Below, piece after piece: positions 8,474-17,987 of a stretch of 64,000 bases of DNA. The notes under the pieces were generated by a model. It was not told the DNA's origin. It saw only the letters and a program-made list of their open reading frames with translations, and ran no database searches. Made by a program: the position numbers and the translations under genes. The stretch's first letter is position 1, and the number at the start of each line of letters is the position of its first letter. This DNA is from an uncultured Bacteroidota bacterium (GTDB taxonomy: Bacteria; Bacteroidota; Bacteroidia; Chitinophagales; Chitinophagaceae), in contig CAISPO010000008.1 of NCBI GenBank assembly GCA_903887415.1, forward strand, positions 20,884-84,883, in the 5' to 3' direction.

Positions 8474-11296
8474 ATGAAATTATTTAATCATTCGATGCGC
8501 AGCCTGCTGGTATGCATATTGCTTGTTGCAGCCGCAACTGGCGCGTCCGTAGCCCAGGACATGAAGGCAAAATTGCCCAATGACCCGGATGTTGTTACCG
8601 GCAAATTAAGCAATGGGCTGACCTATTATATACGGACAAACCATAAGCCGGAAAAAAAGGTAGAACTGCGCCTTGCGGTAAAAGCAGGCTCTATACTGGA
8701 GAATGAGAACCAGCGCGGGCTGGCACATTTCATGGAGCATATGAACTTTAATGGCACCAAAAATTTCCAGAAAAACGACCTGGTAAGCTATCTCCAGTCC
8801 ATAGGCGTACAGTTTGGCGCCGACCTGAATGCTTATACCGCCTTCGACCAAACCGTATATATATTGCCTATACCGCTTGATAAGCCCGATAATCTGGAAA
8901 AAGGCTTCCAGATAATCGAGGACTGGGCGCACAATGCGTTGCTTACTGACAAGGACATTGACGAAGAACGCGGCGTAGTGCTGGAAGAGAGCCGCCTGGG
9001 CAAGGGAGCCGATGACCGCATGATGAAAAAATATTTCCCTAAGCTGGCTGAAGGATCGCTGTATGCAGAGCGCCTGCCCATAGGTAAGGATGAAATTATT
9101 AAAAATTCCACTTATGATAAGGTGCGCAGTTTTTACCACGACTGGTACCGGCCCGACCTGCAGGCGGTGATCGTGGTAGGAGACATAGATGCAAAAACGG
9201 CAAAACAAATGCTGGAAAAACATTTTGGCGGCCTGAAGAACCCTGCCGGTGAGCGGGAGCGTAAATATGTGGATGTAACGCCGCGCAAAGCGCCGGAAGC
9301 AATGGTAGTGACCGACAAGGAAGCGACTAACTCTGTAATGATATTGACGTTCCCATATGAGAAGAAACATGATGAAGTGACCCTGGGCGACTATAGAAAC
9401 GACCTTGTGAAAAACCTGGCCCAGGCAATTATCAACCGCCGACTGAACGATCTGGCGCAAAGCAGCAATCCTCCATTCCCATTCGCAGGTGTACAAATGG
9501 ATGGACTGATACATGGTTATGAGGCATTACAATGTTTTGCCCTGATCAGCAATAACGGCGCAGAAAAAGCTGTAAATGCTGTTACCGGCGAGCTGGAAAA
9601 GGCTAAAAAATTCGGGTTTACGGAAAGCGAGCTTGAGCTCGCCAAAAAAGAAAGCTTGTCGAATATGGAAAAGACCTACAATGAAAGGACTACCACCGAC
9701 AGCAAGGATTACGTGGAGGAATACATCCGCGCATTCCTCGACAAAGAAGCGTTTCCGGGCATCAGCAATGAATATTCATATTATAAAACCATGATGCCGG
9801 GAATAACGCTCGCCAATGTGAATGAAGCGATAAAAAAAATGCTAGCTAGCAATAACACCTTTACACTGATCACTGCACCTGATAAAAGCGATGTGAAGCT
9901 GCCCACACAGGAAGAACTGCTGGCCATGACCAAAAAAGGCTTCAGCCAGGAAATAACAAAAACGGAAGAAAAGGCAGTAGCCGCCAGCCTGATGACGAAC
10001 AAGCCAACTGCCGGCAAAGTAGTGTCGCAGACGAAGGAAGAGGGGCTTGACGCCACGACTTATATACTCAGCAATGGTGTAAAGGTGACCATCAAGCCAA
10101 CGGATTTCAAGAGCGACGAAATACTGATGACCGGCGTAAAGAAAGGCGGGACAAATAATTACGGCATAGACGACCGCAGCAATGTACATTTTGCTACTGA
10201 TGTTGTAGAGGCGATGGGCGTAGGTGAATTTACACCTACTGACCTTGACAAAGTAATGGCAGACAAACAGGCGAAGGTAAGCATGGAGATCAGCGACATC
10301 AATCACGGCGTTGAGGGATCGAGCAATGTGAAGGATTTTGAAAGTATGCTGCAGCTTGCCTACCTGTATATGACGCAGCCACGCAAGGATGAAGGCCTTT
10401 TCAAAGCATATAAAGACAAACAAATGACCATGCTGCAGTTTATGAGCTCCAACCCCCGTGCCGCATTTTCCGACACCACGATCAAGACACTGTATAACAA
10501 TAACCCGCTGGCGCGGATGGTGATACCCAAGCAATCTGATTTTGATAAAATAGACCTGGACAAAGCGTTGGCCATATACAAAGATGAGTTTAGCAGCGCG
10601 GATGGCTATCATTTCTTTATTGTAGGCAATGTAAACCCGCAGACAGCCATACCGCTTATTGAAACATACCTGGGCAGCCTGCCCGTGAGCAACAAAATGC
10701 CCAAGGTTGCAGACAATGGAGTGCGCCCTGTAAAAGGCATACACAATATGAAGGTGAATAAAGGCAAGGAAAAACAAAGCCTGATACTGGCGATATATAG
10801 CGGCGAAATACCTTATTCAGAAGACCTGGCGCTGAAAACGCAAGCAGTAGCAGAAGTGCTGAACATAAAGGTAATAGAGGACCTGCGCGAAAAAATGGGC
10901 GCTATATATGGCGGTGGCTTTAACGGCAACGTGTCGAAAGAGCCTTACGAGCGTTACAGCCTGCAGTTGGGCCTTCCCTGCGGTCCGGAAAATGTGGAAA
11001 AACTGATAGCTGCCGCAAACGATGAGATCAAAACGCTAAAGGAAAAAGGGCCGGAGGCAAAAGACCTGGACAAAGTGAAAAGCCAATGGCACGAAAAACA
11101 CCTCACTGACCTGAAAGAAAATAAATACTGGCGTGACAAACTGGAAGGCATTATCTTCTGGGGCAAGGACAAAGACCGTGTATTACAGTATGAAACTTAC
11201 ATTCAGAAACTTACACCAGCAGACATACAGGCAACTGCAAAACAGTTGTTCGATGGCAAGAATGAGTTTGTATCTGTGCTTTACCCGGAATCGTAA
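8474..11296 (+). CDS. M16-family zinc metallopeptidase (pitrilysin-like), secreted
   Basis: A 940-residue double-length M16 peptidase. The inverted zinc motif HFMEH is at residues 85-89, and the downstream Glu ligand is probably in EERGVVLEES. The N-terminal active half is followed by an inactive M16 half after about residue 480. The signal peptide spans about 1-27 (ending ASVAQ). The ATG at 8474 is preferred over one 15 codons upstream because it starts the signal peptide. Family members degrade peptides in the periplasm, or process exported proteins. A palindrome followed by six Ts (11329-11362) probably ends the transcript. Confidence 0.92.
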   Translation: MKLFNHSMRSLLVCILLVAAATGASVAQDMKAKLPNDPDVVTGKLSNGLTYYIRTNHKPEKKVELRLAVKAGSILENENQRGLAHFMEHMNFNGTKNFQKNDLVSYLQSIGVQFGADLNAYTAFDQTVYILPIPLDKPDNLEKGFQIIEDWAHNALLTDKDIDEERGVVLEESRLGKGADDRMMKKYFPKLAEGSLYAERLPIGKDEIIKNSTYDKVRSFYHDWYRPDLQAVIVVGDIDAKTAKQMLEKHFGGLKNPAGERERKYVDVTPRKAPEAMVVTDKEATNSVMILTFPYEKKHDEVTLGDYRNDLVKNLAQAIINRRLNDLAQSSNPPFPFAGVQMDGLIHGYEALQCFALISNNGAEKAVNAVTGELEKAKKFGFTESELELAKKESLSNMEKTYNERTTTDSKDYVEEYIRAFLDKEAFPGISNEYSYYKTMMPGITLANVNEAIKKMLASNNTFTLITAPDKSDVKLPTQEELLAMTKKGFSQEITKTEEKAVAASLMTNKPTAGKVVSQTKEEGLDATTYILSNGVKVTIKPTDFKSDEILMTGVKKGGTNNYGIDDRSNVHFATDVVEAMGVGEFTPTDLDKVMADKQAKVSMEISDINHGVEGSSNVKDFESMLQLAYLYMTQPRKDEGLFKAYKDKQMTMLQFMSSNPRAAFSDTTIKTLYNNNPLARMVIPKQSDFDKIDLDKALAIYKDEFSSADGYHFFIVGNVNPQTAIPLIETYLGSLPVSNKMPKVADNGVRPVKGIHNMKVNKGKEKQSLILAIYSGEIPYSEDLALKTQAVAEVLNIKVIEDLREKMGAIYGGGFNGNVSKEPYERYSLQLGLPCGPENVEKLIAAANDEIKTLKEKGPEAKDLDKVKSQWHEKHLTDLKENKYWRDKLEGIIFWGKDKDRVLQYETYIQKLTPADIQATAKQLFDGKNEFVSVLYPES

Positions 11297-11328
11297 ACGA
11301 AGCAGACATTAATGATTGTTAAGAGTTC

Positions 11329-11362
11329 GTAGAGACGCCATGCACGGCGTCTCTACTTTTTT
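11329..11362 (+). terminator. palindrome plus T-run after M16 gene
   Basis: A 28-bp near-perfect palindrome (11-bp arms gtagagacgcc/ggcgtctctac) followed directly by six Ts, 32 bp after the peptidase stop codon. It has the shape of an intrinsic terminator, but the palindrome is also a dispersed repeat: another copy at 27125-27152 matches it at 25 of 28 bases. Confidence 0.6.
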
Positions 11363-11399
11363 GCACTAACGATGAGGTGTTAATTTATCATGCTCATCT

Positions 11400-13172
11400 T
11401 CATCTATTAAAGCTCCATGCTTTGAGGTTGCTGATATCGAGTTCTTTATCGCTGCCGCTATTCCAGACCATGATGCTTACCGAGTCGTAATGCTCATGCG
11501 GCAGTTTCATGTCCAGTGAAATATCTTTGGTTTCACCATCACCAAGCAAGCGATAGATACGGATCATATTTTCTTTTACAACTCCTTTGCCGGGTTTATT
11601 TTTATCGACGAGCCGCACCACATACTGCGCCATTTTCCACACATCCCATTCCTTTTGCGTGCAGTGAAATGTGGCCTGTACCCGCAGCCATTTTGCATTG
11701 TCGCCTGTAAAGGCAAAGCTATACGTAGGGCTCACCTGCACCTGGTTGTTCAATTCGATGTGTTTGGCGCTATCGGTCCCTATGCCGCGAAGCATATCGT
11801 TTTGATAGAGTAACTGCAAATCCTGCGGGGCGGATTCATACAGGTCGGTGTTGTCCCTTAATACTATTGTATTTGCAGGCGCGCTCCAGCGGCCCGCGAC
11901 CCGCCAGAAATAATGTTTGGTCATACAATCGCTGTCGTACAGATCGCCTTTGTGGTAGTGCCAGGTAACCCAGATATTGAAGTAAAGAAACACCAATGCA
12001 ATTGGCCCGATTATATACAATAATATCTTCCGGTCGAGTGCAGCGCTCACCAGCGCAGCCAGCGGGAACATGAGCAGCGGGTAACTTTGCACCATGGCCC
12101 TGCCGCCGTACCACCAGATGTCCCATGCTGAGACTATGTAGTAGTTGAGCAGGCAAAAAACGACTATAGCCACTTTGTTCCGTCCCTTTATTAAAAAGGG
12201 GATAAAACCCGCGATCGCCAGCATCAGCATAGGGGCATAGGTGAGCCAGCCGCAGCGGTAGTTAAGGCCATAAAGGAACCAGTGCGGGTGTTTCCATGAA
12301 AAACTCTGGTCGCCATAACTATACACCAGCCAGTGCCCTGAGACATGCTTCCAATAAAAGAGCTGAATAGAAATAACCAGTACCGCGCACATCCCGGCAA
12401 GCAGCAGGCTTTTGAATTGTTTTGCGATGAGAGCAATGCGGTCCTTTATCTCAGCCAGGGAGATACGCTCCATGCCCCACAGCAGCGGGATAAGGCAGGA
12501 AATAATATCAGTGGGCCGGGTAAGCGTAGCCAGGCCCACAAGCAGCCCTATTCTGATCGCGTACTTTATTTTGAAGGACTGATAAAAATAATGGGTGTTC
12601 AGCAATAGGAACACATAAACGGTAAACAGCCAGCAGTGCGACATGCCGCAGTCCACTGACGAATAATTCAGGTAATTGCTGCCAAACACCAACAGAAGAA
12701 GCGTGATCGCAACGACTTTGTCATCGTAAAATATCAGGAGCAGTTTTCTTAAATACCACAGCCCCAGAACAGAGATCAGAAAACCACCGAGTTGTATCCC
12801 TAGCTGGTATGGTGGTGAGAAGCCATCTCGCGGGTAGCCCAGCGCACCTGCAGCCAAATGGGCGGCAGTAAAGAAAGGGAGAAACATGACCGCCATGCCC
12901 GATGAATACTTCATCACGTAGTTGCCATTATCCAGCTTCATGCCCTGTTGAAAATCATCGCCCGTCGGCCCGTATTTATTCAGAATACTGTCTTTGAATC
13001 CCTGGTGTTCAAGGTCATGGTATATAAACAAGGAAGGGAGATACCAGTAATAGCCGGAAACATCCCATGCAATAGCCGCCTCACTCCCTTGCTGTTTCCA
13101 GCGCGGGTAAAAGAAGAACGATGTGCAGCACATCAGCAGCAGGCAAAAGATATATGTGATACGTGAGGCCAT
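11400..13172 (-). CDS. polytopic membrane protein, GT-C glycosyltransferase-like
   Basis: A 590-residue protein with about ten to twelve hydrophobic helices in the first 430 residues and a soluble C-terminal domain. The first extracytoplasmic loop (AWDVSGYYWYLPSLFIYHDLE) has an acidic residue soon after the first helix, as in GT-C glycosyltransferases that use lipid-linked sugars. The C-terminal 160 residues (VSPTYSFAFTGDNAKWLRVQATF...) look like a beta-sandwich domain. Assignment to GT-C rests on topology and one motif only, so the sugar transfer role is inferred. It stands alone, convergent with the M16 peptidase gene. Confidence 0.6.
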   Translation of the reverse strand: MASRITYIFCLLLMCCTSFFFYPRWKQQGSEAAIAWDVSGYYWYLPSLFIYHDLEHQGFKDSILNKYGPTGDDFQQGMKLDNGNYVMKYSSGMAVMFLPFFTAAHLAAGALGYPRDGFSPPYQLGIQLGGFLISVLGLWYLRKLLLIFYDDKVVAITLLLLVFGSNYLNYSSVDCGMSHCWLFTVYVFLLLNTHYFYQSFKIKYAIRIGLLVGLATLTRPTDIISCLIPLLWGMERISLAEIKDRIALIAKQFKSLLLAGMCAVLVISIQLFYWKHVSGHWLVYSYGDQSFSWKHPHWFLYGLNYRCGWLTYAPMLMLAIAGFIPFLIKGRNKVAIVVFCLLNYYIVSAWDIWWYGGRAMVQSYPLLMFPLAALVSAALDRKILLYIIGPIALVFLYFNIWVTWHYHKGDLYDSDCMTKHYFWRVAGRWSAPANTIVLRDNTDLYESAPQDLQLLYQNDMLRGIGTDSAKHIELNNQVQVSPTYSFAFTGDNAKWLRVQATFHCTQKEWDVWKMAQYVVRLVDKNKPGKGVVKENMIRIYRLLGDGETKDISLDMKLPHEHYDSVSIMVWNSGSDKELDISNLKAWSFNR

Positions 13173-13291
13173 CAGGGTGAAAAGGTTAAAATTAAACGTT
13201 CATAGTCACAACGGCATATCAGGAGAAAAACAAAGCCAGGTTCGATGCAACCTTAGCCATCTTCAAATTTTCAAACCCGCAGGCAGGCAGG

Positions 13292-14035
13292 TTATTCCAG
13301 CACCCCTTCTTTGATCTCCGTCCATAAAGCCCGGTAACAAGTATTGGCATAACCGGACGGCGCAAAAACCTCAAGCGGCGCGTGTTTTATCCCCATTTTT
13401 TCTACTTCCGAAAGATTAGGGATGTAGTGCTCAAAAAAGCGCTTGTCTTTATACAATTGCTGCATGGTATCGTTGTGCATATTCTTTCGGGTATCGGCCA
13501 TAGTGAAGAAGCACATCATTTTGCTCAGATCAATGTCTTTATCTTCAAAATAAGCCTTTACCTGTTCGTAAGTGCGGACAGACAAGGTAGTAGGTATGAC
13601 CGGCATCAACACCGCATCAGAAGCGAAAAAAATATTGTCGGCCACATTGGAGAAGCCGGGAGCACAATCAATGAAAACGAAATCATAGTCTGCAGCTATA
13701 TCCTTTAGCAGGTTTTTGAAATACTTTTTTGTTCCGTGCTGGGAGTCAAGGAGAATATCCAGCTTCCTTGCCGAGTTATCGACAGGTATTATATTGAGCC
13801 GCTCATACTCCGTAGGCACGATCGCCTCACTTATGGAGAGGTCGTGCTCTATTATTTTCTTCACGCTGCTTTTGCTTGTTGCGTGTGCATGATAATAATA
13901 GCTGGCTGCGCCTTGCGGATCGAGGTCCCAGATCAGGGTCCGAAAACCATCTTTGGCGGCCATATAAGCGAAGTTGACGCAGGAGGCTGTTTTGCCTACC
14001 CCGCCTTTAAGATTATAAAGAGATGCGATGAACAT
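13292..14035 (-). CDS. ParA/Soj-family ATPase
   Basis: A 247-residue ATPase with the deviant Walker A motif KGGVGKTA (residues 10-17), switch I DLDPQGAAS and Walker B FVFIDCAPG. It belongs to the ParA/MinD group that positions DNA or protein cargo on the nucleoid. No ParB gene or parS-like centromere lies next to it, and the protein lacks the N-terminal DNA-binding extension of plasmid-type ParAs. It may therefore be an orphan ParA with a non-DNA cargo, or partner with a distant ParB. The leader is A-rich; the gene is divergent from the DUF2461 gene. Confidence 0.88.
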   Translation of the reverse strand: MFIASLYNLKGGVGKTASCVNFAYMAAKDGFRTLIWDLDPQGAASYYYHAHATSKSSVKKIIEHDLSISEAIVPTEYERLNIIPVDNSARKLDILLDSQHGTKKYFKNLLKDIAADYDFVFIDCAPGFSNVADNIFFASDAVLMPVIPTTLSVRTYEQVKAYFEDKDIDLSKMMCFFTMADTRKNMHNDTMQQLYKDKRFFEHYIPNLSEVEKMGIKHAPLEVFAPSGYANTCYRALWTEIKEGVLE

Positions 14036-14167
14036 ACTTCAAATTCAAAAAGTAAAAGCCTGGCTGCCAGCAGGCAGGCCCAAAAATATAACAACCCTAT
14101 GATTTCTATTCCAAAATACAAATTCCAAATCACAAATTCCTATTTTTGATGCCCATAACCGTTTCTT

Positions 14168-14827
14168 ATGCTACAGCCAACAACTATCTCCTTTATTGAG
14201 AAACTCGCCAGGAATAATAACAAGGCATGGTTTGACAAACACCGGGACGACTACCAGGCTGCGAAGGAAGATTATGAAACCTTTGTAGCAGCAGTGCTTG
14301 AGGGACTTGGAAGCATAGAGCCATTATTTAAAGAACAGCACGCTAAAGACTGCATCTTCCGCATATTCAGGGATGTGCGGTTCTCTAAAGACAAAACGCC
14401 CTACAAAGCACACTTCGGTGCATTTTTCAGCAAGGGTGGGCGCAAGTATCCGGGGGCGGGTTATTATTTTCACCTGGAGCCGGGCGGCAAGAGCTTTGCC
14501 GGCGGCGGCCTTTGGGTACCCGAAGCGCCACTGCTGAAGGCCGTGCGTCAGGAAATAGATTATAATTTTAAGGACTTTAGCGGAATAGTTGAAGACAAAA
14601 AATTCAAAAAATTGTTTGGCCAAATAAATGGTGAGCAGCTAAAAACAAACCCGCAAGGTTACACTGAAGATAATCCCGCGATCGGATATTTGAAAATGAA
14701 GAGTTTTACGGTATCCTGCAATATTCCAGATGCAGATGTAGCGGGCAAAGGACTGATAAAGAAAACGATGGACGTATTCACGACCATGCGGCCCTTTATA
14801 GATTTTTTAAACAGGTCGGTGGGCTGA
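14168..14827 (+). CDS. DUF2461 family protein
   Basis: A 219-residue protein with the family hallmarks NNNKAWFDKHRDDYQAAKEDYE at the N-terminus, IFRDVRFSKDKTPYKAHFGAFF in the middle and YYFHLEPGGKSFAGGGLW after it. The family (also TIGR02453) is widespread, cytoplasmic and of unknown biochemical function. The length is normal. It is convergent with the small gene at 14829, whose stop lies one base beyond. Confidence 0.9.
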   Translation: MLQPTTISFIEKLARNNNKAWFDKHRDDYQAAKEDYETFVAAVLEGLGSIEPLFKEQHAKDCIFRIFRDVRFSKDKTPYKAHFGAFFSKGGRKYPGAGYYFHLEPGGKSFAGGGLWVPEAPLLKAVRQEIDYNFKDFSGIVEDKKFKKLFGQINGEQLKTNPQGYTEDNPAIGYLKMKSFTVSCNIPDADVAGKGLIKKTMDVFTTMRPFIDFLNRSVG

Positions 14828-14828
14828 A

Positions 14829-15077
14829 TCAATTACGGAATACGAGAAATTCAAATGGCTTATCGCAACATTCCTGCTGCTTTTTTCTGCGGCCTTTCGC
14901 AGGCGTCTGCTTGGTTTTGTGATATACGTCGAGCAGTTCCCCTGCTCCCATCACTTGCTTATCGGTGTCTATTTTGTTCACTAGCGACATTAACTCCTCT
15001 ATTCGCTCATCAAAATGATCTGACCAGTGTTGCGCTACTTTTGCCGTAACTAGTAATTCCCGTACAGTTTGCTTCAT
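14829..15077 (-). CDS. small protein of unknown function
   Basis: An 82-residue, mostly helical, charged protein (MKQTVRELLVTAKVAQHWSDHFDERIEELMSL...) with a basic patch KGRRKKQQ before the end. The gene is tightly packed against the convergent DUF2461 gene. No family is recognised and no strong ribosome-binding site is visible. Length and helical heptad character support a real gene, but evidence is modest. Confidence 0.5.
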   Translation of the reverse strand: MKQTVRELLVTAKVAQHWSDHFDERIEELMSLVNKIDTDKQVMGAGELLDVYHKTKQTPAKGRRKKQQECCDKPFEFLVFRN

Positions 15078-15214
15078 AAGACGAATTTTGAGGGTTACTC
15101 TAAGTTAAAACATTTTTTCGCTTCGGGGCATAGCAAAAAAGAATATGTAGCTATTTTTTTCTAAAAAGCCTGCATATTTATTTGTTTGATAAAAACTAAT
15201 TCGCAAACAAACTA

Positions 15215-16402
15215 CTAATAAAATTTGGTGAGATATGGATACCGCTCTTCGTAAAGTTTCTTCACTTTTGTAAGTATCGTATTCCGCAAAGTATCCAGGT
15301 TGCGGCGCTGTGTAGCGGATACAAATATGGCTGAGTTGTTGGTGAGCAACTGCCATCGGTTCTCTAACTGATTTATAAGGTCTTGCTTCACTTCCTCATC
15401 CAGCCAGGGGTCGAACACCTGTTGTTCATACAGGTCCATCTTATTGAAAATGGTGAGTGAGGGCTTGTCAAACGCGCCTATTTCCTGCAGGGTTTTATTC
15501 ACCACACCCATCTGTTCTTCATATCCGTGGTGCGAAATATCCACTACATGTAGCAGGCAGTCGGCTTCGCGCACCTCGTCAAGTGTGCTTTTGAAGCTCT
15601 CTACAAGATGGTGGGGCAGTTTCCTGATGAAACCTACCGTGTCGCTGAGCAGGAAAGGAGAATGTTCAAAAACAACTTTGCGTGTAGTGGTGTCCAGTGT
15701 TGCAAAGAGTTTGTTCTCGGCAAATACATCCGCCTTGCTCAGTGCATTCATCAGCGTACTCTTGCCCACATTGGTATAACCTACGAGCGCTACTCTTATA
15801 TATTCACCACGCTCCTTGCGTTGTGTCATAGCCTGCTTGTCTATCTCGCCCAGCCTTTTGCGGAGCAGGGCTATTTTGTCCTTTACTATACGGCGGTCGG
15901 TTTCTATTTCCGTTTCACCCGGCCCCCTGCTGCCAATGCCTCCGCCCTGACGCTCCAGGTGTTTCCACATACCCTTGAGGCGAGGCAGCAGATATTGGTA
16001 TTGGGCAAGTTCCACCTGCACTTTCGCTGAAGCAGTTTTCGCCCGGCTGGCGAAGATATCCAGTATCAGGTCACTCCGGTCTATCACTTTTACACCCACC
16101 TCGTCTGATATATTGCCGATCTGCGAGCCGGTCAGCTCATCGTCAAATATTACCAGCGACACACCTTTCGCCTTCACATACTCTTTTATTTCTTCCAGCT
16201 TTCCCTTGCCCACAAATGTCTTGCTGTCCGGCTTGGGCAGCTTCTGCATAAAGGTTTTCACAGTAAGCGCACCTGCGGTCTCGGCCAGAAATTCCAGCTC
16301 CACCAGGTATTCCTTTACATGTATCTCCGTCTGCTCCTTGTATATGAGCCCCACCAGCACTGCTTTTTCCTGGTCCTGTATTTTATTTTGTTTGTCGAGC
16401 AC
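15215..16402 (-). CDS. hflX: GTPase HflX
   Basis: A 395-residue ribosome-associated GTPase that splits stalled or heat-damaged 70S ribosomes. The N-terminal HflX domain holds ETAGALTVKTFMQKLPKPDS and TFVGKGKLEEI. A linker contains ERQGGGIGSRGPGETEIETDRR. The G domain has G1 GYTNVGKST, switch II DTVGFIRKLPHHLVESFKST and G4 NKMD. The C-terminal part (ISATQRR-like FVSATQRRNL) is complete. Length and motif order are normal. A 15-bp direct repeat lies just upstream of the start (16421-16482). Confidence 0.95.
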   Translation of the reverse strand: MLDKQNKIQDQEKAVLVGLIYKEQTEIHVKEYLVELEFLAETAGALTVKTFMQKLPKPDSKTFVGKGKLEEIKEYVKAKGVSLVIFDDELTGSQIGNISDEVGVKVIDRSDLILDIFASRAKTASAKVQVELAQYQYLLPRLKGMWKHLERQGGGIGSRGPGETEIETDRRIVKDKIALLRKRLGEIDKQAMTQRKERGEYIRVALVGYTNVGKSTLMNALSKADVFAENKLFATLDTTTRKVVFEHSPFLLSDTVGFIRKLPHHLVESFKSTLDEVREADCLLHVVDISHHGYEEQMGVVNKTLQEIGAFDKPSLTIFNKMDLYEQQVFDPWLDEEVKQDLINQLENRWQLLTNNSAIFVSATQRRNLDTLRNTILTKVKKLYEERYPYLTKFY

Positions 16403-16420
16403 CGTATAAAATTAGTCTAA

Positions 16421-16482
16421 AGTATTAAGTAGAAAGTCTAAAGTTGTTGATAACGAAAATAGTGTTAAGTATTAAGTAGAAA
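16421..16482. repeat. 15-bp direct repeat upstream of hflX
   Basis: The sequence agtattaagtagaaa occurs at 16421-16435 and again at 16468-16482, within an A-rich stretch that also repeats the word tctaaagt. It could be replication slippage or duplicated promoter sequence for hflX. No protein-binding role can be shown. Confidence 0.5.
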
Positions 16483-16577
16483 ATATAATGCCAGTACCGC
16501 ATCAAATTTTCGAAAGACTAAGCAATCGCGAATATATCGGGAGCTTTAGACTTTCTGCCCGGACGTTAGACAAGAAA

Positions 16578-17711
16578 TCACAGCAGCCTTTCCTGCGCCC
16601 GCAGCCACCTTTCCGGTATCTCATCATTGCAGGCCACAAGGTAGTCATTGTAGGAGCAGGGCACATAAGACTGATCGGGCAGCTTCATCCACCACCGGTT
16701 GGTACGCTTGCTTTTCAGGAATACGGTATCGTTGTCTGTAAATGCAACATTGAACATGATGAACTCTTCGCGGTCGGTTAGTTTTGCTTCTGTTTTACGC
16801 ACCAGGTAGCCGTCAACAAAATACCAGATCATCTGTGAAATAAGTCTGGCAGTCATATCGTGGCTATCGTTGCCATTGTCGTAGCCATATATCCCAAAAG
16901 AAGTAAGCGCCTCGCTCATGCCTGCATAGCGGGTGAGCAGGCAAGTGTCTTCGCCGGTAAGGCCGTTTGGCGAACCATTAATGTTTGCCGGGCAGTCGGA
17001 ATATCGCACTGCCGACATATCGAAGCTGAACATATTGCTGGTGCGCAGCACGGGCTCCATATCTTCTATATGCTCCCGCACTTTACCCAACCTGAAAAAG
17101 TCAAACCGCAGCTTGTCCAGCGTTTCCAGCATCTGGGGGTGTGCGTAATAACTTTGGAAAGCAATGTGGTTATAGTGCGACATGAAATTCGGCGTACCTG
17201 TTAGCATATCCATCAGGTAGCTGCGGTCGGTAACTGATTCTGTTTCGTCAAGGTCTATAAGCATATCCGCCACGGAGGCTACTGCCATCTGCTCTGCTTT
17301 TTTAAACACTTCGTATTGCTGTAGTGTAAGGTCGTGGCTGCCGCCAAGCACTACTGCTATTTTACCGGCGTCATGAATCTCTCTAAGCACGATAAGCAGC
17401 GCTGCGCGGGTATCTCCAAGTGTGGCGCCCTGCCTGATGTTGCCGGCATCTGCTATTGTAATGCCGGCATGCCAGTAATACATTTTGTACAACTGTTCGC
17501 GTATCGCATCAGGGCCATTGCTATATTCCGCATTTGCATCAGCTCCGCGCCATTCCCCGCAGCCTACAATAATAATATCCGCATCATCCCAGTCGAATGC
17601 CCGCTCTGTTGCGCATTTAATATTCGCTCCCCACTGCTGCTGCTGGTAGGTACCGGGTTGTTTCGATTCTATAAAATAGTCTTTTTCAAAAAAAGCGCTC
17701 AGGTCCTGCAT
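16578..17711 (-). CDS. arginase/formimidoylglutamase-family protein with altered metal site
   Basis: A 377-residue member of the ureohydrolase superfamily. The first motif is intact (VVLGGSHDLT). The second, normally DAHxD, reads DMLIDLDETES, and the third, normally SFDxDxxDP, reads FSFDMSAVRYSDCP. Several of the residues that hold the two Mn ions in arginase or agmatinase are therefore missing, so ordinary hydrolase activity is doubtful. The protein is longer than typical enzymes (about 300-320) because of a C-terminal extension rich in Trp and Arg. Automatic annotation would probably call it formimidoylglutamase. It is divergent from ftsX. Confidence 0.8.
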   Translation of the reverse strand: MQDLSAFFEKDYFIESKQPGTYQQQQWGANIKCATERAFDWDDADIIIVGCGEWRGADANAEYSNGPDAIREQLYKMYYWHAGITIADAGNIRQGATLGDTRAALLIVLREIHDAGKIAVVLGGSHDLTLQQYEVFKKAEQMAVASVADMLIDLDETESVTDRSYLMDMLTGTPNFMSHYNHIAFQSYYAHPQMLETLDKLRFDFFRLGKVREHIEDMEPVLRTSNMFSFDMSAVRYSDCPANINGSPNGLTGEDTCLLTRYAGMSEALTSFGIYGYDNGNDSHDMTARLISQMIWYFVDGYLVRKTEAKLTDREEFIMFNVAFTDNDTVFLKSKRTNRWWMKLPDQSYVPCSYNDYLVACNDEIPERWLRAQERLL

Positions 17712-17923
17712 ATGCTAAAGTCAAAAGTTAAAATTCAAAACCCAAAAATGCTCGGTTTATATTTCCTGTAAAATGTTTCACACAGGCTAAAAGTACACAA
17801 ATGTAAATTCAAAAAAACAATACTCCCGCCGTTGCCTCAAAGAACACATACTCATGAAATACATTATTGTTAAAAATAGTTAACCGCCATATTATTATAT
17901 CCTTAAATGCCCGTGGTTTTTTA

Positions 17924-17931
17924 TACTTTTG
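17924..17931 (+). promoter_or_regulatory. -7 box (TACTTTTG) for ftsX
   Basis: TACTTTTG fits the Bacteroidota -7 consensus TAnnTTTG. It lies 57 bp before the ftsX ATG and is followed by the same GAGCGC as the icd promoter at 56411. No good -33 TTTG is seen at the usual distance. Confidence 0.5.
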
Positions 17932-17987
17932 AGCGCAGCAACCACTGCCGGATGCAGGCCCGGATCGCAAAGCGGGAAATAGTAAAC

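Noticed and set aside
8606..10777. Two open frames of about 300 codons on the minus strand inside the M16 peptidase gene
   Set aside because: They are antisense to a clear peptidase gene, have no family motif or signal, and arise from codon bias on the coding strand.
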